A stretch of 64,000 bases of DNA from UBA940 sp031548515 (GCA_031548515.1 JAVBRB010000020.1:1-64000), one strand, 5' to 3'; shown: positions 41,492 through 51,263, counted from the first letter of the stretch. The notes: generated from the sequence alone by a model not told the origin. Made by a program: numbers and translations.

Positions 41492-42319
41492 CTAATTTGC
41501 CGTTATGTATTCGATATCATAACGCACATAAGCCCCTCCGTCGAAATTGGGGTTGCGTACGATCTGCGTGGGATAATTGTCCCCGTTGCAGGTATAGTTA
41601 TATTCGTAAACCGTTTCCCCGCCGACTTCCGCCGACCTGACGCAGTTGTTGGCCAACTGCTGGTAAGCAAGTTCCCCAGAATCGAACGCCATATTGTGTA
41701 TTGATCCGGCGCCCATTTGGGTGGTCAGATACCATGCCGGGGTCTTCACATTCCGGAACACGCCGTTCGCCTCTCCGGGGGTAAGCGCATAAGTTCCGCT
41801 CGTTTGCGTCTGCAGCGCGAGGACTTTGACGCTTGTCGCATTCCCTTCGGCGTCATATGTGAATTCGTAATCGGTCTTATTGTCAATACTCCGGTAATTA
41901 AGCGCGCGCAAACCCTCGTCGATTTCGATAGGCTTGGCATTGTAGAATATTATATCAGATCCCTGCTTATAATAGTCATAATGGTCCACCTCTTCCCAGG
42001 GTATATCGGTGCGGGTAAGGACCGTCCTTATGTGGTTTTCGCCGTCGTAAATGAACGTAAGCGTAGAGACAAACCCGCGCGAGACCCCGTTGTCGAATAT
42101 CTCGGAATGGATCTTGCCGATCCTGTCGCGGACGTCGTACTCATAATCGGTGACTACCGACATCACGTTTCCCGGCATCGGAGAGGTAGACCTGGTATAA
42201 GTGATTGCGGAAGGCAATATCGCGCCGCTTGGATCCGGTTCGGTGGTGCCTTCGTTTTTGCCGCACGAACTCAATGCCATGAAAAAAGCGGCGGCAACGC
42301 ATAATATTAGGGCTTTCAT
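41492..42319 (-). CDS. DUF4595-like lipoprotein
   Basis: The 275-residue protein has a signal peptide with lipobox LSSC (Cys19). A beta-rich body follows with repeated strand patterns such as DYEYDVRDRIGKIHSE, LTFIYDGENHIRTV and YEFTYDAEGNATSV, the YD-repeat-like style of DUF4595 and related Bacteroidota outer-surface lipoproteins. No enzymatic motif is seen. It converges on queA with only 2 nt between the stops. Confidence 0.7.
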   Translation of the reverse strand: MKALILCVAAAFFMALSSCGKNEGTTEPDPSGAILPSAITYTRSTSPMPGNVMSVVTDYEYDVRDRIGKIHSEIFDNGVSRGFVSTLTFIYDGENHIRTVLTRTDIPWEEVDHYDYYKQGSDIIFYNAKPIEIDEGLRALNYRSIDNKTDYEFTYDAEGNATSVKVLALQTQTSGTYALTPGEANGVFRNVKTPAWYLTTQMGAGSIHNMAFDSGELAYQQLANNCVRSAEVGGETVYEYNYTCNGDNYPTQIVRNPNFDGGAYVRYDIEYITAN

Positions 42320-42345
42320 AGGTATATCATGGATTAAATTGTCTT

Positions 42346-42353
42346 CAAAGATA
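42346..42353 (-). promoter_or_regulatory. Promoter -7 box of the DUF4595-like gene (TATCTTTG)
   Basis: Leftward TAnnTTTG match 27 nt before the ATG at 42319. Confidence 0.6.
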
Positions 42354-42397
42354 ATGATATTAGATTATAAGACGTTTCTAAAGTTCTAAATATTGAA

Positions 42398-43321
42398 TTA
42401 CCTTTTCCCGCTTTCCATCTGCACCCTCGATTTGCTTTGCGTGACCAGCCAAACGCCGAGGAAGACGAGCAGCGTCGCCGCGCCTTTTGTCACTCCGAAG
42501 GTATCCATCCCTGCGGCGATAGCCACTATTGCCGCTATGGCCGGCTGGAAGTAATTATACATGGCGCAGACCGTAGGGCGCAAATATCGCTGTCCTATGG
42601 GAAGCAGGAAAAACGTGATGAAGGTCGAACCTATAACGATGAATCCGAGCCTCGCCCACACATCCCACGTGAAGGCGGCGTAATCTACCGCCGCGACGTC
42701 GCGCCAGCAGATAGGAAACGAAACGACAGATGCGAATAAGAACATCCACTTCATCATCGTGACTGGCGAGTAGGTCCGTATCAGGCGTTTGAATGCGGTG
42801 AGGTAGATTGAGAACGACAGCGCGCTGGTCATGCAGAGCAGATCGCCGGCAACGCTCGCTCCCCCGCGGCTTTGCATGGCTCCTCCGGCGAGTACGAGAG
42901 TCAGCGCCCCGGCCAGGCCGATAAAAACCCCTCCGGCCTTCATCCACGTGACCGGCTCTTTCATGAAGATCGCCGCCAGCACCATCGTTATGACCGGCAC
43001 GAGGGTGGTTATGACTGCCGCATCGATGGGCGAAGTGAGCGACACGCCCACTATGAAAGGCAACTGATTCAGGAATATCCCGAACATCGAAGCGAAAAAG
43101 AGCATCAGGATATCGCGCTTCGGGACACGCTCTTTTTTGACGAAAAGCGAAGTCATCCAGAAAAGCGCTGCGGCCCCGGCCATACGGTAAAATGTCACAC
43201 TCAGGCTGGTTATCCCCGCCTCGCCGAATACCGATTTCACGATCGGGATATTCAGTCCGAAGATTATATACGCGATGGACATCACCAGATGCCCCTTGTA
43301 GCTTTTCTCGTTGAAAGTCAC
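42398..43321 (-). CDS. EamA/DMT-family transporter (second)
   Basis: The 307-residue membrane protein has ten helices in two EamA repeats; VTFYRMAGAAALFW and KEPVTWMKAGGVFIGLAGA are typical. It is only loosely similar to the exporter at 31382, and its second repeat ends LGVWLVTQSKSRVQMESGKR. The substrate is unknown. It is divergent from ygiQ, with facing promoter boxes 13 nt apart. Confidence 0.88.
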   Translation of the reverse strand: MTFNEKSYKGHLVMSIAYIIFGLNIPIVKSVFGEAGITSLSVTFYRMAGAAALFWMTSLFVKKERVPKRDILMLFFASMFGIFLNQLPFIVGVSLTSPIDAAVITTLVPVITMVLAAIFMKEPVTWMKAGGVFIGLAGALTLVLAGGAMQSRGGASVAGDLLCMTSALSFSIYLTAFKRLIRTYSPVTMMKWMFLFASVVSFPICWRDVAAVDYAAFTWDVWARLGFIVIGSTFITFFLLPIGQRYLRPTVCAMYNYFQPAIAAIVAIAAGMDTFGVTKGAATLLVFLGVWLVTQSKSRVQMESGKR

Positions 43322-43344
43322 TGCCCGGGTTTATTGGAAACGCA

Positions 43345-43352
43345 CAAAGGTA
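43345..43352 (-). promoter_or_regulatory. Promoter -7 box of the second DMT exporter (TACCTTTG)
   Basis: Leftward TAnnTTTG match 24 nt before the ATG at 43321. Confidence 0.6.
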
Positions 43353-43364
43353 GCTAATCTTTCG

Positions 43365-43372
43365 TATCTTTG
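43365..43372 (+). promoter_or_regulatory. Promoter -7 box of ygiQ (TATCTTTG)
   Basis: Rightward TAnnTTTG match 22 nt before the TTG start of ygiQ at 43394. Confidence 0.6.
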
Positions 43373-43393
43373 TCCGGTTAATCGATTTCGATT

Positions 43394-45262
43394 TTGGCTG
43401 ACGAGAGGACACAAGGCTGGCTGCCGACCACCGCGAAGGAGGTGAAGGCCCTGGGATGGGATCACATCGACGTGATCCTCTTCACGGGCGATGCCTATAT
43501 CGACCATCCGTCGTTCGGAACGGCCGTGATAGGCCGCCTGCTCGAAGCCGAAGGCTACCGCGTTGCGATAGTGCCGCAGCCGAACTGGCGCGACGACCTG
43601 CGGGACTTCAGGAAACTGGGCGCGCCGCGTCTTTTCTTCGGGGTTTCTGCCGGCAGCATGGACTCGATGGTCAACCACTACACGGCCAACAAGCGGCTTC
43701 GCAGCGACGATGCCTACACGGCGGGCGGCAAGGCGGGCTTCCGTCCCGATTACGCCGCGACAGTCTACACGCGCATCCTGAAAGAACTTTTCCCGCACAC
43801 GCCGATCGTGCTGGGCGGAATAGAGGCTTCACTCCGCCGCCTGATGCATTACGACTACTGGAGCGACACTCTGAAGCCGTCGATCCTGATGGAGAGCGGC
43901 GCGGACATTGTTGCATATGGCATGGGCGACAAATCGATGCCCGAGATCGCCCGCGCGCTTCGCAACGGATTCAACGCCAAACTCCTGCGCAAACTGCGCC
44001 AGGTGGCTTTCGTCGCCGAAAAATCATACGTCGAACGGCTCGGCCCCGAAAAAACCATAATACTCAATTCCTATGAGCAGTGTGTGGCCGACAAACGGAA
44101 ATTCGCGGAAAATTTTGTGCACATCGAGACCGAATCAAACCTTCTGGAGCAGACCCGCACGATAGTCGAACCCTGCGGGGATAAATTCGTGGTCGTCAAC
44201 CCGCCACACCCTGTTATGACCGCGGACGAACTCGACCGCAGTTTCGACCTGCCTTACAAACGCCTGCCCCATCCACGCTACAACGGCAAGGGCGACATTC
44301 CGGCATGGGAGATGATAAAAAATTCCGTGAACATCCACCGCGGCTGCTTCGGCGGGTGCAGTTTCTGCACCATTTCGGCCCACCAGGGAAAATTCATCAC
44401 GTCGCGCAGCGAACGGTCCATCCTCGCCGAAGTCGAAAAAGTGGCCGCGATGCCCTACTTCAAGGGCTACATATCCGATCTGGGGGGTCCGTCGGCCAAC
44501 ATGTACGGGATGGGGGGCTTCGACACCGCCAAATGCGCCATTTGCCGCCGTCCGTCGTGCCTTTGGCCTCGCATCTGTCCTAATCTCGACAACAACCACC
44601 GCCGCCTGCTGGAACTATACCGCCGCGCCGCACAAGTAAAAGGCGTAAAAAAAGCCTTCGTCGGCAGCGGAATTAGATATGATTTGTTCGAATATGAAAA
44701 CTCTGCTTCAGGTAACCGAATTTGTCGTCAGAGTGGTGCAGATGTCGCACTGACCGAAGACTCTAAGACCGGGATAGTACGTCAAAGTACAGCCCGGGCT
44801 GAGAGGCGAGGAAGTGTGACAGGTGCGCCGCTATCACGGCAAATAGAATATCTGCGCGAGGTGATAGTAAACCACACTTCGGGCCGCCTGAAAGTCGCTC
44901 CGGAACATACCGAGGACGGTGTCGTGAAACTGATGCGCAAACCATCGTTCGGCAGCTTCGAAAAACTCAACGCCGACTTCCGCCGCATCTGCGACGAAGA
45001 GGGCCTTAAATACCAACTCATTCCGTATTTTATTTCGAGCCACCCCGGCTGCACCGAGGGCGATATGCGCCGCCTAGCCGAAAAAACCCGCCGCCTTAAT
45101 TTCCACCTGGAGCAGGTGCAGGACCTCACCCCCACCCCGATGACGCTCTCTTCGGTGATGTTCTGGACGGGAGAGGATCCGTACACGGGCGAAAAACTCT
45201 ACGTCGCCCGCGACCAGGACGACAAACGCCGCCAAAAAAGCTATTTCTTTGCGAAGAAATAG
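43394..45262 (+). CDS. ygiQ: YgiQ-family radical SAM protein with internal insertion
   Basis: The 622-residue protein has the radical-SAM motif GCFGGCSFC (Cys318, Cys322, Cys325), an N-terminal domain of the UPF0313/YgiQ type and LKVAPEHTEDGVVKLMRKPS in the C-terminal half. Function in the cell is not known. An in-frame stop at 43379 means the start must be TTG at 43394, or an ATT just before. Between RYD (428-430) and YLREVIVNH (486) there are 55 residues, where relatives as I recall them have about 16-18. The extra part is rich in Ser, Arg, Gly and Ala and looks low in family likeness. Confidence 0.85.
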   Translation: MADERTQGWLPTTAKEVKALGWDHIDVILFTGDAYIDHPSFGTAVIGRLLEAEGYRVAIVPQPNWRDDLRDFRKLGAPRLFFGVSAGSMDSMVNHYTANKRLRSDDAYTAGGKAGFRPDYAATVYTRILKELFPHTPIVLGGIEASLRRLMHYDYWSDTLKPSILMESGADIVAYGMGDKSMPEIARALRNGFNAKLLRKLRQVAFVAEKSYVERLGPEKTIILNSYEQCVADKRKFAENFVHIETESNLLEQTRTIVEPCGDKFVVVNPPHPVMTADELDRSFDLPYKRLPHPRYNGKGDIPAWEMIKNSVNIHRGCFGGCSFCTISAHQGKFITSRSERSILAEVEKVAAMPYFKGYISDLGGPSANMYGMGGFDTAKCAICRRPSCLWPRICPNLDNNHRRLLELYRRAAQVKGVKKAFVGSGIRYDLFEYENSASGNRICRQSGADVALTEDSKTGIVRQSTARAERRGSVTGAPLSRQIEYLREVIVNHTSGRLKVAPEHTEDGVVKLMRKPSFGSFEKLNADFRRICDEEGLKYQLIPYFISSHPGCTEGDMRRLAEKTRRLNFHLEQVQDLTPTPMTLSSVMFWTGEDPYTGEKLYVARDQDDKRRQKSYFFAKK

Positions 45263-45385
45263 TTATAAAAAGATATCAACACCTTTCAACAATCTGCCGT
45301 TCACAACTTTTCACTTCCCGCTTCCAGCTTTCCACTTTTTATAGTGGATTATTGCTATTTTTACACTCTTGATACAAAGATTCCA

Positions 45386-46882
45386 ATGGCAAAGACGTCC
45401 TACAACCCGCAACAGCGCAACCGCGAATCATACGAAAAAATGCTCGAAGAGGGCGGATTGGTTCCACCGCAGGCGGTAGAGCTGGAGGAGGCGATCCTCG
45501 GCGCGCTGATGCTGGAGAAGGACAGCATCATCGCCGTACAGGAAGTACTGACGGCCGACGCATTCTACAAGGAAACCCACCGCACGATATACAAGGCCAT
45601 CGAACAGCTTTCGATAGAGCTTAACCCGGTCGACCTTTTTACCGTTACGGAAAAACTGAAACAGGACGGCAAACTGAAAGCCGTAGGCGGGGCCGCTTTC
45701 CTTGCGGGACTCACGCAGAAGGTGGGTTCGGCGGCGCATGTAGAGTACCATGCCAAAATCATAGCCCAAAAATACGTGCAGAGGGAGCTTATCCGAGCCT
45801 CGACCGAGATACAGAAACGTTCGTATGACGAAAGCACCGACGTGACCGACCTGATCGACTATGCCGAGAGCGAGATCATGAACGTTTCGGAAGGGCATAT
45901 GCAACGTTCGGTGCAGGCTTCGGGCGACATCCTGCGCCGCACCATGGAGGCGATAGAGGAAGCATCGAAGAACGAGGGCGAATTCAACGGCGTTCCGTCC
46001 GGATTCACCGGCATCGACCGCGTAACGCTGGGGTGGCAGCCTTCCGACCTGATCATAGTTGCAGCGCGTCCGTCGATGGGTAAGACGGCGTTCACGCTTT
46101 CGATGGCCCGCAACGTCGCTGTCGACCATCAGAGAGCCGTCGCCTTTTTCTCGCTGGAAATGAGCGCTACACAGTTGATGATGCGCCTTATCGTGGCGGA
46201 ATCCGGGCTGGATTCGCGCGCCGTGAAGAGCGGCCAGTTGACGCCCGAACAGTGGCGGCATCTCGAATCTTCGATCAAGCCGTTCCAGAACGCACCTCTG
46301 TACATCGACGACACCCCGGCCCTCTCGGTATTCGAGTTCCGTTCGAAAGTGCGCCGCCTGAAAAAGCTCAACAAGATAGAATTGATCGTAATCGACTACC
46401 TTCAACTTATGACCGGTCCCCAGGGATCCCAAGGCAACCGCGAACAGGAGGTTGCGTCTATTTCACGTACGCTGAAAGCGATCGCCAAGGAGCTTGAAGT
46501 ACCGATTATCGCGCTGTCGCAGTTGAACCGTGCGGCGGAATTGCGCGGCGGGAGCAAGAAGCCGCAGCTGTCGGACCTCCGCGAATCGGGCGCCATCGAG
46601 CAGGACGCCGATATCGTGGCGTTTATCCACCGTCCCGAGTATTTCGGCATGAAAGTCGACGAGGACAACATCCCCCTCCCTCCGGGGCTTGCTGAGTTTA
46701 TCCTGGCAAAGCACCGTAACGGTGCAACAGACACCATCCGCCTGAAGTTCCGCAAGGAACAGGCCAAATTCATGGACTTTGACGACGACTACGATATGGC
46801 GGAAAGCTCGATGAACGGCGACAGCGAAGGCGGCTACAGCCCACCCCGAAGGTCGAATTATGACGACGATTCCCCGTTCTGA
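45386..46882 (+). CDS. dnaB: Replicative DNA helicase
   Basis: DnaB unwinds DNA at the fork and recruits primase. From ATG 45386 it has 498 residues. The N-terminal helical domain spans about 25-150, followed by the RecA-like motor with Walker A ARPSMGKTAF, VIDYLQLM (Walker B), SQLNRAAELR and LRESGAIEQDAD. The acidic, Ser-rich tail is usual. A GTG 42 nt upstream would add residues without family likeness. comM follows after 39 nt. Confidence 0.97.
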   Translation: MAKTSYNPQQRNRESYEKMLEEGGLVPPQAVELEEAILGALMLEKDSIIAVQEVLTADAFYKETHRTIYKAIEQLSIELNPVDLFTVTEKLKQDGKLKAVGGAAFLAGLTQKVGSAAHVEYHAKIIAQKYVQRELIRASTEIQKRSYDESTDVTDLIDYAESEIMNVSEGHMQRSVQASGDILRRTMEAIEEASKNEGEFNGVPSGFTGIDRVTLGWQPSDLIIVAARPSMGKTAFTLSMARNVAVDHQRAVAFFSLEMSATQLMMRLIVAESGLDSRAVKSGQLTPEQWRHLESSIKPFQNAPLYIDDTPALSVFEFRSKVRRLKKLNKIELIVIDYLQLMTGPQGSQGNREQEVASISRTLKAIAKELEVPIIALSQLNRAAELRGGSKKPQLSDLRESGAIEQDADIVAFIHRPEYFGMKVDEDNIPLPPGLAEFILAKHRNGATDTIRLKFRKEQAKFMDFDDDYDMAESSMNGDSEGGYSPPRRSNYDDDSPF

Positions 46883-46921
46883 CGGTGCATGAATTTTAAA
46901 CACGACTAACCCCAACCAACA

Positions 46922-48460
46922 ATGTTCGTCAAAATAAGCACAGCGAGTATATACGGCATCGACGCTATGCCCGTCACGGTCGAAGCCAACGTCTCGAACG
47001 GGCTGGGTATGTTTCTGGTGGGCCTGCCAGACAGCGCGGTCAAGGAAAGCCAGGACAGGATACGTTCCGCTTTTCTGAACTGTGATATGAAGATGCCTGG
47101 CAAGCGCCTGGTGGTAAACCTCGCTCCGGCCGACGTACGCAAGGAAGGTTCGGCGTTCGACCTGCCTATCGCCGTAGCCGTTCTCGCGGCGACCGAACAG
47201 ATAAGCGACAAAAAGCTGAGCGAATATATGATTACTGGCGAACTGTCGCTAGACGGGGCTGTGAAACCGGTGAAAGGGGTGCTTCCGATAGCCGTGACAG
47301 CAAAAAAGCTGGGTTTCAGAGGTGTGATAGTTCCTGTGGAGAACGTTCCCGAAGCGGCCGTGGTTCAAGGCATCGACGTCATCGGAGCGGAAAACCTGAG
47401 GCAGATAGCCGGGTTCCTCAATGGCAATATAGAAATAGAACCGGCGCCGCACACGATAGACGCGGACGACGGCGATGACGACCGTCTTTTTGCCGAGGAC
47501 TTCAGCGATGTCAAAGGGCAGAGCCATGTGAAACGCGCGCTCGAAATAGCGGCGGCTGGCGGCCATAATGTGATTATGATAGGTGCTCCGGGATCCGGAA
47601 AGACGATGCTCGCCCGGCGCATATCCGGGATCATGCCTCCCATGACGCTGGACGAAGCCCTCGAGACCACCAAAGTGCATTCCGTGGCCGGAAAACTCGG
47701 TTCACAGCGCGGACTGATGCGCACCCGTCCGTTCCGCGCGCCTCACCACCTCACTTCACAGGTCGCCCTGATAGGAGGCGGCACGAATCCACAGCCCGGC
47801 GAGGTGTCGCTGGCTCATAACGGCATACTTTTCCTGGACGAACTTCCCGAGTTCGGACGGTCGGTGCTTGAGGTACTGCGCCAACCGATGGAGGAAAAGG
47901 GCATCACCGTCAGCCGCGCGAAATACAGCGTAGAATACCCGGCTAATTTCACCCTGATAGCCTCGATGAACCCCTGTCCGTGCGGGTATTACAACCACCC
48001 TACAAAGGAGTGCGTCTGCGGCGGCGGTGCGGTTTTCCGCTACCTGAACCGCATTTCGGGGCCACTGATGGACCGCATCGATCTGCATATAGAAGTGACT
48101 CCGGTACCGTTGGCCGAGATGACGTCTGCAGTGCCGGGAGAATCCAGCGCCGAGATACGCAGACGTGTCATAGCGGCCCGCCGGATACAACAGCGGCGTT
48201 TCTCAGATTGCAATGGAGTTCACACCAACGCCATGATGAACAGCAAGATGCTGCGTATCTTCTGTCCACTCACACGAGAGGCAGCAGCAATGCTCGAAAC
48301 GGCGATGGAACGGCTGAGCCTTTCGGCGCGCGCCTACGACCGCATTATCAAGGTCGCCCGCACGATCGCCGACCTTGCTGGAGCCGATGACATCACGACG
48401 TCCCACATCGCCGAAGCGATCAACTACCGCAGCCTCGACCGCGAATCCTGGGGGCGCTAG
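46922..48460 (+). CDS. comM: ComM/YifB Mg-chelatase-like AAA+ ATPase
   Basis: The 512-residue protein has the N-terminal ChlI domain (VGLPDSAVKESQDRIRSAF) and the AAA+ core with Walker A GAPGSGKTMLARR. The Walker B region LFLDELPEF and MNPCPCGYY of the family are also present. ComM promotes branch migration during uptake-linked recombination in Vibrio; its role in Bacteroidota is not proven. It probably shares a transcript with dnaB. Confidence 0.94.
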   Translation: MFVKISTASIYGIDAMPVTVEANVSNGLGMFLVGLPDSAVKESQDRIRSAFLNCDMKMPGKRLVVNLAPADVRKEGSAFDLPIAVAVLAATEQISDKKLSEYMITGELSLDGAVKPVKGVLPIAVTAKKLGFRGVIVPVENVPEAAVVQGIDVIGAENLRQIAGFLNGNIEIEPAPHTIDADDGDDDRLFAEDFSDVKGQSHVKRALEIAAAGGHNVIMIGAPGSGKTMLARRISGIMPPMTLDEALETTKVHSVAGKLGSQRGLMRTRPFRAPHHLTSQVALIGGGTNPQPGEVSLAHNGILFLDELPEFGRSVLEVLRQPMEEKGITVSRAKYSVEYPANFTLIASMNPCPCGYYNHPTKECVCGGGAVFRYLNRISGPLMDRIDLHIEVTPVPLAEMTSAVPGESSAEIRRRVIAARRIQQRRFSDCNGVHTNAMMNSKMLRIFCPLTREAAAMLETAMERLSLSARAYDRIIKVARTIADLAGADDITTSHIAEAINYRSLDRESWGR

Positions 48461-48593
48461 GAACGACGGGAGCGATTGATCTTTCCACATAATATCCAGA
48501 CAAAGACAAGCAAAAAACAACCAAGAAATCAATGCCGTCTTTATTTGCCAACAAAAAAATAATGAAGACGATTCCAACACCAGAGCATACACA

Positions 48594-49985
48594 ATGAAAC
48601 GGCTTACCACTCTCTTAATATCGATAATCGGCATTGCCGCACTGCAGGCACAGGATATCACCGGTTCGTGGAACGGCAAGGCCGAAATAGGGCCGCGGTC
48701 GATAAGGCTGGTGTTCCATATCGAAAAAACCGGAGGCGGATACAGTGCCACGATGGACAGTCCCGACCAGGGAGCAAAAGGTATACCCGTATCTTCCGCC
48801 ACTTTCACGGACGGCACGCTAACCATTTCGATCCCTCAATTAGGCTTCAAATATACGGGCATGCTGAGTGGGGATAGGCTAAAAGGGTCGTTTACCCAGT
48901 CCGGCGATATCTTCACGCTCGATATGGATAGGGGCGATGTCGTTTTGAGCCGTCCGCAGGAGCCGAAGCCGCCATTCCCTTATCGCTCTGAAGCTGCGGT
49001 GTTCGAGAATAAACATGCGGGCATCCGGTTGGCCGGAACGCTCACCATGCCCGCCGGAGGAAAAAAGTTCCCGGCTGTGGTGCTGCTGACCGGTAGCGGA
49101 CCGCAGAACCGCGATGAGGAACTCGCAGGGCATAAACCGTTTCTGGTACTTGCCGACTATCTCACTCGGCAAGGTATGGCAGTGCTGAGGTTCGACGACC
49201 GCGGTTTCGGCGAATCCGGAGGCATCTTCGCAGGGTCGACCACGGCCGATTTTGCGACCGATGCCGCAGCAGCCATAGATTACCTGCGCACCCGAAAAGA
49301 GATAGACAAAAAGAAAATAGGGTTGCTGGGGCACAGCGAAGGAGCGGCGGTGGCGTTCATTACAGCCGCCGGACGCCGCGACCTGGCCTTCGTGGTGTCG
49401 ATGGCCGGGGCAGCGATGCCGGGCGACGAAATACTGATACGGCAGAACCGCGACATCCTTAACGCCGAGCCGAACATGCCCGAAGGTTATGTGGATTACT
49501 ATATCGAAATCCTCAGACGAACATATGATACGGCAAAATCCAACGAGCCGGGATTTCTGAAAGCAAACGCCGACAGTCTTGCCGGCGCCGTAACGCGTCC
49601 GTCGCTATACTACATGCAGACGCGCGAACAGATACGCCAGATATTCAGCCAACTGTCGGAGCCGTGGTTCATCTCTTTCTTAGATTACGACCCTGCGGAC
49701 GACATCCGCCGCGTCACGGCTCCCGTAATGGCCATCAATGGCGACAAGGACCTGCAAGTCAGTTCCGAAAATCTCGCCATTATGGAAAGCGTATTACGTG
49801 AAGCCGGTATTGAACAGTTCTGCATCAAGGAATATCCAGGCCTCAACCACCTGTTCCAGACCTCCCCAACCGGACGCATACAGGAATACGGCCAGATCGA
49901 AGAAACCATTTCGCCGAGAGTGTTAGAAGACATTGCTGAGTGGATATTCCTGATAACCAGACAAACAGCAGACTTACAACCGTAA
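48594..49985 (+). CDS. Secreted alpha/beta hydrolase (EstD-like)
   Basis: The 463-residue protein has a signal peptide (about 1-20, ending LQAQ). A lipocalin-like beta domain follows (about 21-120). The C-terminal alpha/beta hydrolase has nucleophile Ser248 in GHSEG, an acidic residue Asp384 or Asp386 in NGDKD, and His419 in GLNHLF. Similar two-domain proteins are annotated as esterases or acyl peptidases; the substrate is unknown. It lies alone, 133 nt after comM. Confidence 0.82.
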   Translation: MKRLTTLLISIIGIAALQAQDITGSWNGKAEIGPRSIRLVFHIEKTGGGYSATMDSPDQGAKGIPVSSATFTDGTLTISIPQLGFKYTGMLSGDRLKGSFTQSGDIFTLDMDRGDVVLSRPQEPKPPFPYRSEAAVFENKHAGIRLAGTLTMPAGGKKFPAVVLLTGSGPQNRDEELAGHKPFLVLADYLTRQGMAVLRFDDRGFGESGGIFAGSTTADFATDAAAAIDYLRTRKEIDKKKIGLLGHSEGAAVAFITAAGRRDLAFVVSMAGAAMPGDEILIRQNRDILNAEPNMPEGYVDYYIEILRRTYDTAKSNEPGFLKANADSLAGAVTRPSLYYMQTREQIRQIFSQLSEPWFISFLDYDPADDIRRVTAPVMAINGDKDLQVSSENLAIMESVLREAGIEQFCIKEYPGLNHLFQTSPTGRIQEYGQIEETISPRVLEDIAEWIFLITRQTADLQP

Positions 49986-50150
49986 ATTCCACGGACAAGG
50001 AGGCAGATCCAGGCTCTCAAGGATTACCTGGCATGCGATTACAGTCACTCCGCACTATTCGGATTCATCGATAAAGCAGGCACAACACAGAGAGTACCAC
50101 AGGGAAACAGTTTTGTAAATGAGGCAGATTCACTATGGCAGGAAATTTGA
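49986..50150 (+). other. 54 sense codons in frame after the hydrolase stop
   Basis: Directly after the TAA of the hydrolase the same frame stays open for 54 codons to a TGA, reading for example SHSALFGFIDKAG and GNSFVNEADSLWQEI, which look protein-like rather than random. There is no start codon before it apart from one internal ATT. It may be a decayed gene or a former C-terminal extension. I do not recognise it. It fills most of the 213-nt gap before the DUF3298 gene. Confidence 0.35.
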
Positions 50151-50198
50151 TGCTTTTAGAATGCTACGGAGAAGCCCATTTAAAAACATAAAACGATT

Positions 50199-50966
50199 AT
50201 GAAAAATTTCACAATTACATTCTTTGCAGTGTGCGCTGCAGCAGTCGCACTGACATCCTGCCAACAGAAATCCGACAAACCGGAATTCGCTTCCATCGAC
50301 AAGAGCGAAATGTTCAGGACCGGTGACGGCACGTTCGAACTCGATTACCGCTTCGAATACCTTTCGTGGTATCCCAACGACAGTGTGGAAATAAAAATCC
50401 GCACTGCTATGATCGCCGATTTCTTCGGTGAGGAATACGTCAAAACGAACCCCATGGAAAGTTCCCTGGCATTCGACCGGTCGATCGCCGGCATGTACGT
50501 CAACAGCGAGCCAGGCGACCACATGTGGAGCGGATTCACGAAGAAACGCTCGCACAAGGACGTACTCAATGACCGAATCGTGGCCTATACGATCGAGCAT
50601 TCGGAATATATGGGCGGCGCTCACGGGATGGAAACAGTCATGTACTACAATTACGATCTGCGTACAGGGGACCGCCTGACGCTCGACGACGTTTTCTCTC
50701 CTGACGGAAAGGCTGCGCTTGCCGACAAGATCCGCACGGAGATACTCGAAGAGCATCAGAAAGACAACTGGGAAGAACTGAATGAGGAAAATTGCTATTT
50801 CTCGATCGACTCGATACAGCCGACCGAGAACTTCCTGCTTTCGAAAGAACACATCACTTTCATGTACAATCCGTATGACATTGCCTGCTATGCGCAGGGC
50901 CGTACTAAAGTAATGCTACCGTTGAACGGGCTGGACGGCTTTAAAAAAGATATTCTCGTGAAATAG
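50199..50966 (+). CDS. DUF3298/RsiV-like lipoprotein
   Basis: The 255-residue protein has lipobox LTSC (Cys21) and then a PdaC/DUF4163-type region followed by a DUF3298 domain with YMGGAHGMETVMYYNYDL and LTLDDVFSPDGKAALADKI, the hallmarks of the RsiV family. In Bacillus RsiV this fold binds lysozyme; in Bacteroidota such lipoproteins are common with unknown role. A very strong terminator follows. Confidence 0.85.
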   Translation: MKNFTITFFAVCAAAVALTSCQQKSDKPEFASIDKSEMFRTGDGTFELDYRFEYLSWYPNDSVEIKIRTAMIADFFGEEYVKTNPMESSLAFDRSIAGMYVNSEPGDHMWSGFTKKRSHKDVLNDRIVAYTIEHSEYMGGAHGMETVMYYNYDLRTGDRLTLDDVFSPDGKAALADKIRTEILEEHQKDNWEELNEENCYFSIDSIQPTENFLLSKEHITFMYNPYDIACYAQGRTKVMLPLNGLDGFKKDILVK

Positions 50967-50973
50967 CCCCGCG

Positions 50974-51018
50974 ACATAAAAAAAGAAAGCATCCTATGGA
51001 TGCTTTCTTTTTTTATGT
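50974..51018 (+). terminator. Terminator after the DUF3298 gene
   Basis: A perfect stem of about 21 bp centred on tat at 50995-50997, with A-rich 5' and T-rich 3' arms, so it may act in both directions. Confidence 0.9.
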
Positions 51019-51032
51019 TGTAATAACATAGT

Positions 51033-51230
51033 TTATGCCGTAAGGATAACATTGGCAGAACTGATCTGCGATTTTCTTTCCTTGACCTGATATTCGCGCC
51101 TAAATGACTCCAAGCTATCATTCATAGTATTAATAGCCTCGATATGTTTTTTCTTATCGAGGGTGTTTGATTTATCCTGTGCCCTCAATTCCGAGTCCAG
51201 AATATCTGATTTACTTATCTTCTTAATCAT
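51033..51230 (-). CDS. Small hydrophilic hypothetical protein
   Basis: The 65-residue, charged protein (MIKKISKSDILDSELRAQDK at the start) is rich in Lys, Ser, Asn and Glu and probably helical. It has no recognised domain. Support for a real gene comes from a TATATTTG promoter box 26 nt upstream and the bidirectional terminator just past its stop. Its low GC differs from its neighbours and hints at acquired DNA. Confidence 0.55.
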   Translation of the reverse strand: MIKKISKSDILDSELRAQDKSNTLDKKKHIEAINTMNDSLESFRREYQVKERKSQISSANVILTA

Positions 51231-51255
51231 TGTTAAAATGCTCGGAGATTATGTT

Positions 51256-51263
51256 CAAATATA
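51256..51263 (-). promoter_or_regulatory. Promoter -7 box of the small ORF (TATATTTG)
   Basis: Leftward TAnnTTTG match 26 nt before the ATG at 51230. Confidence 0.55.
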
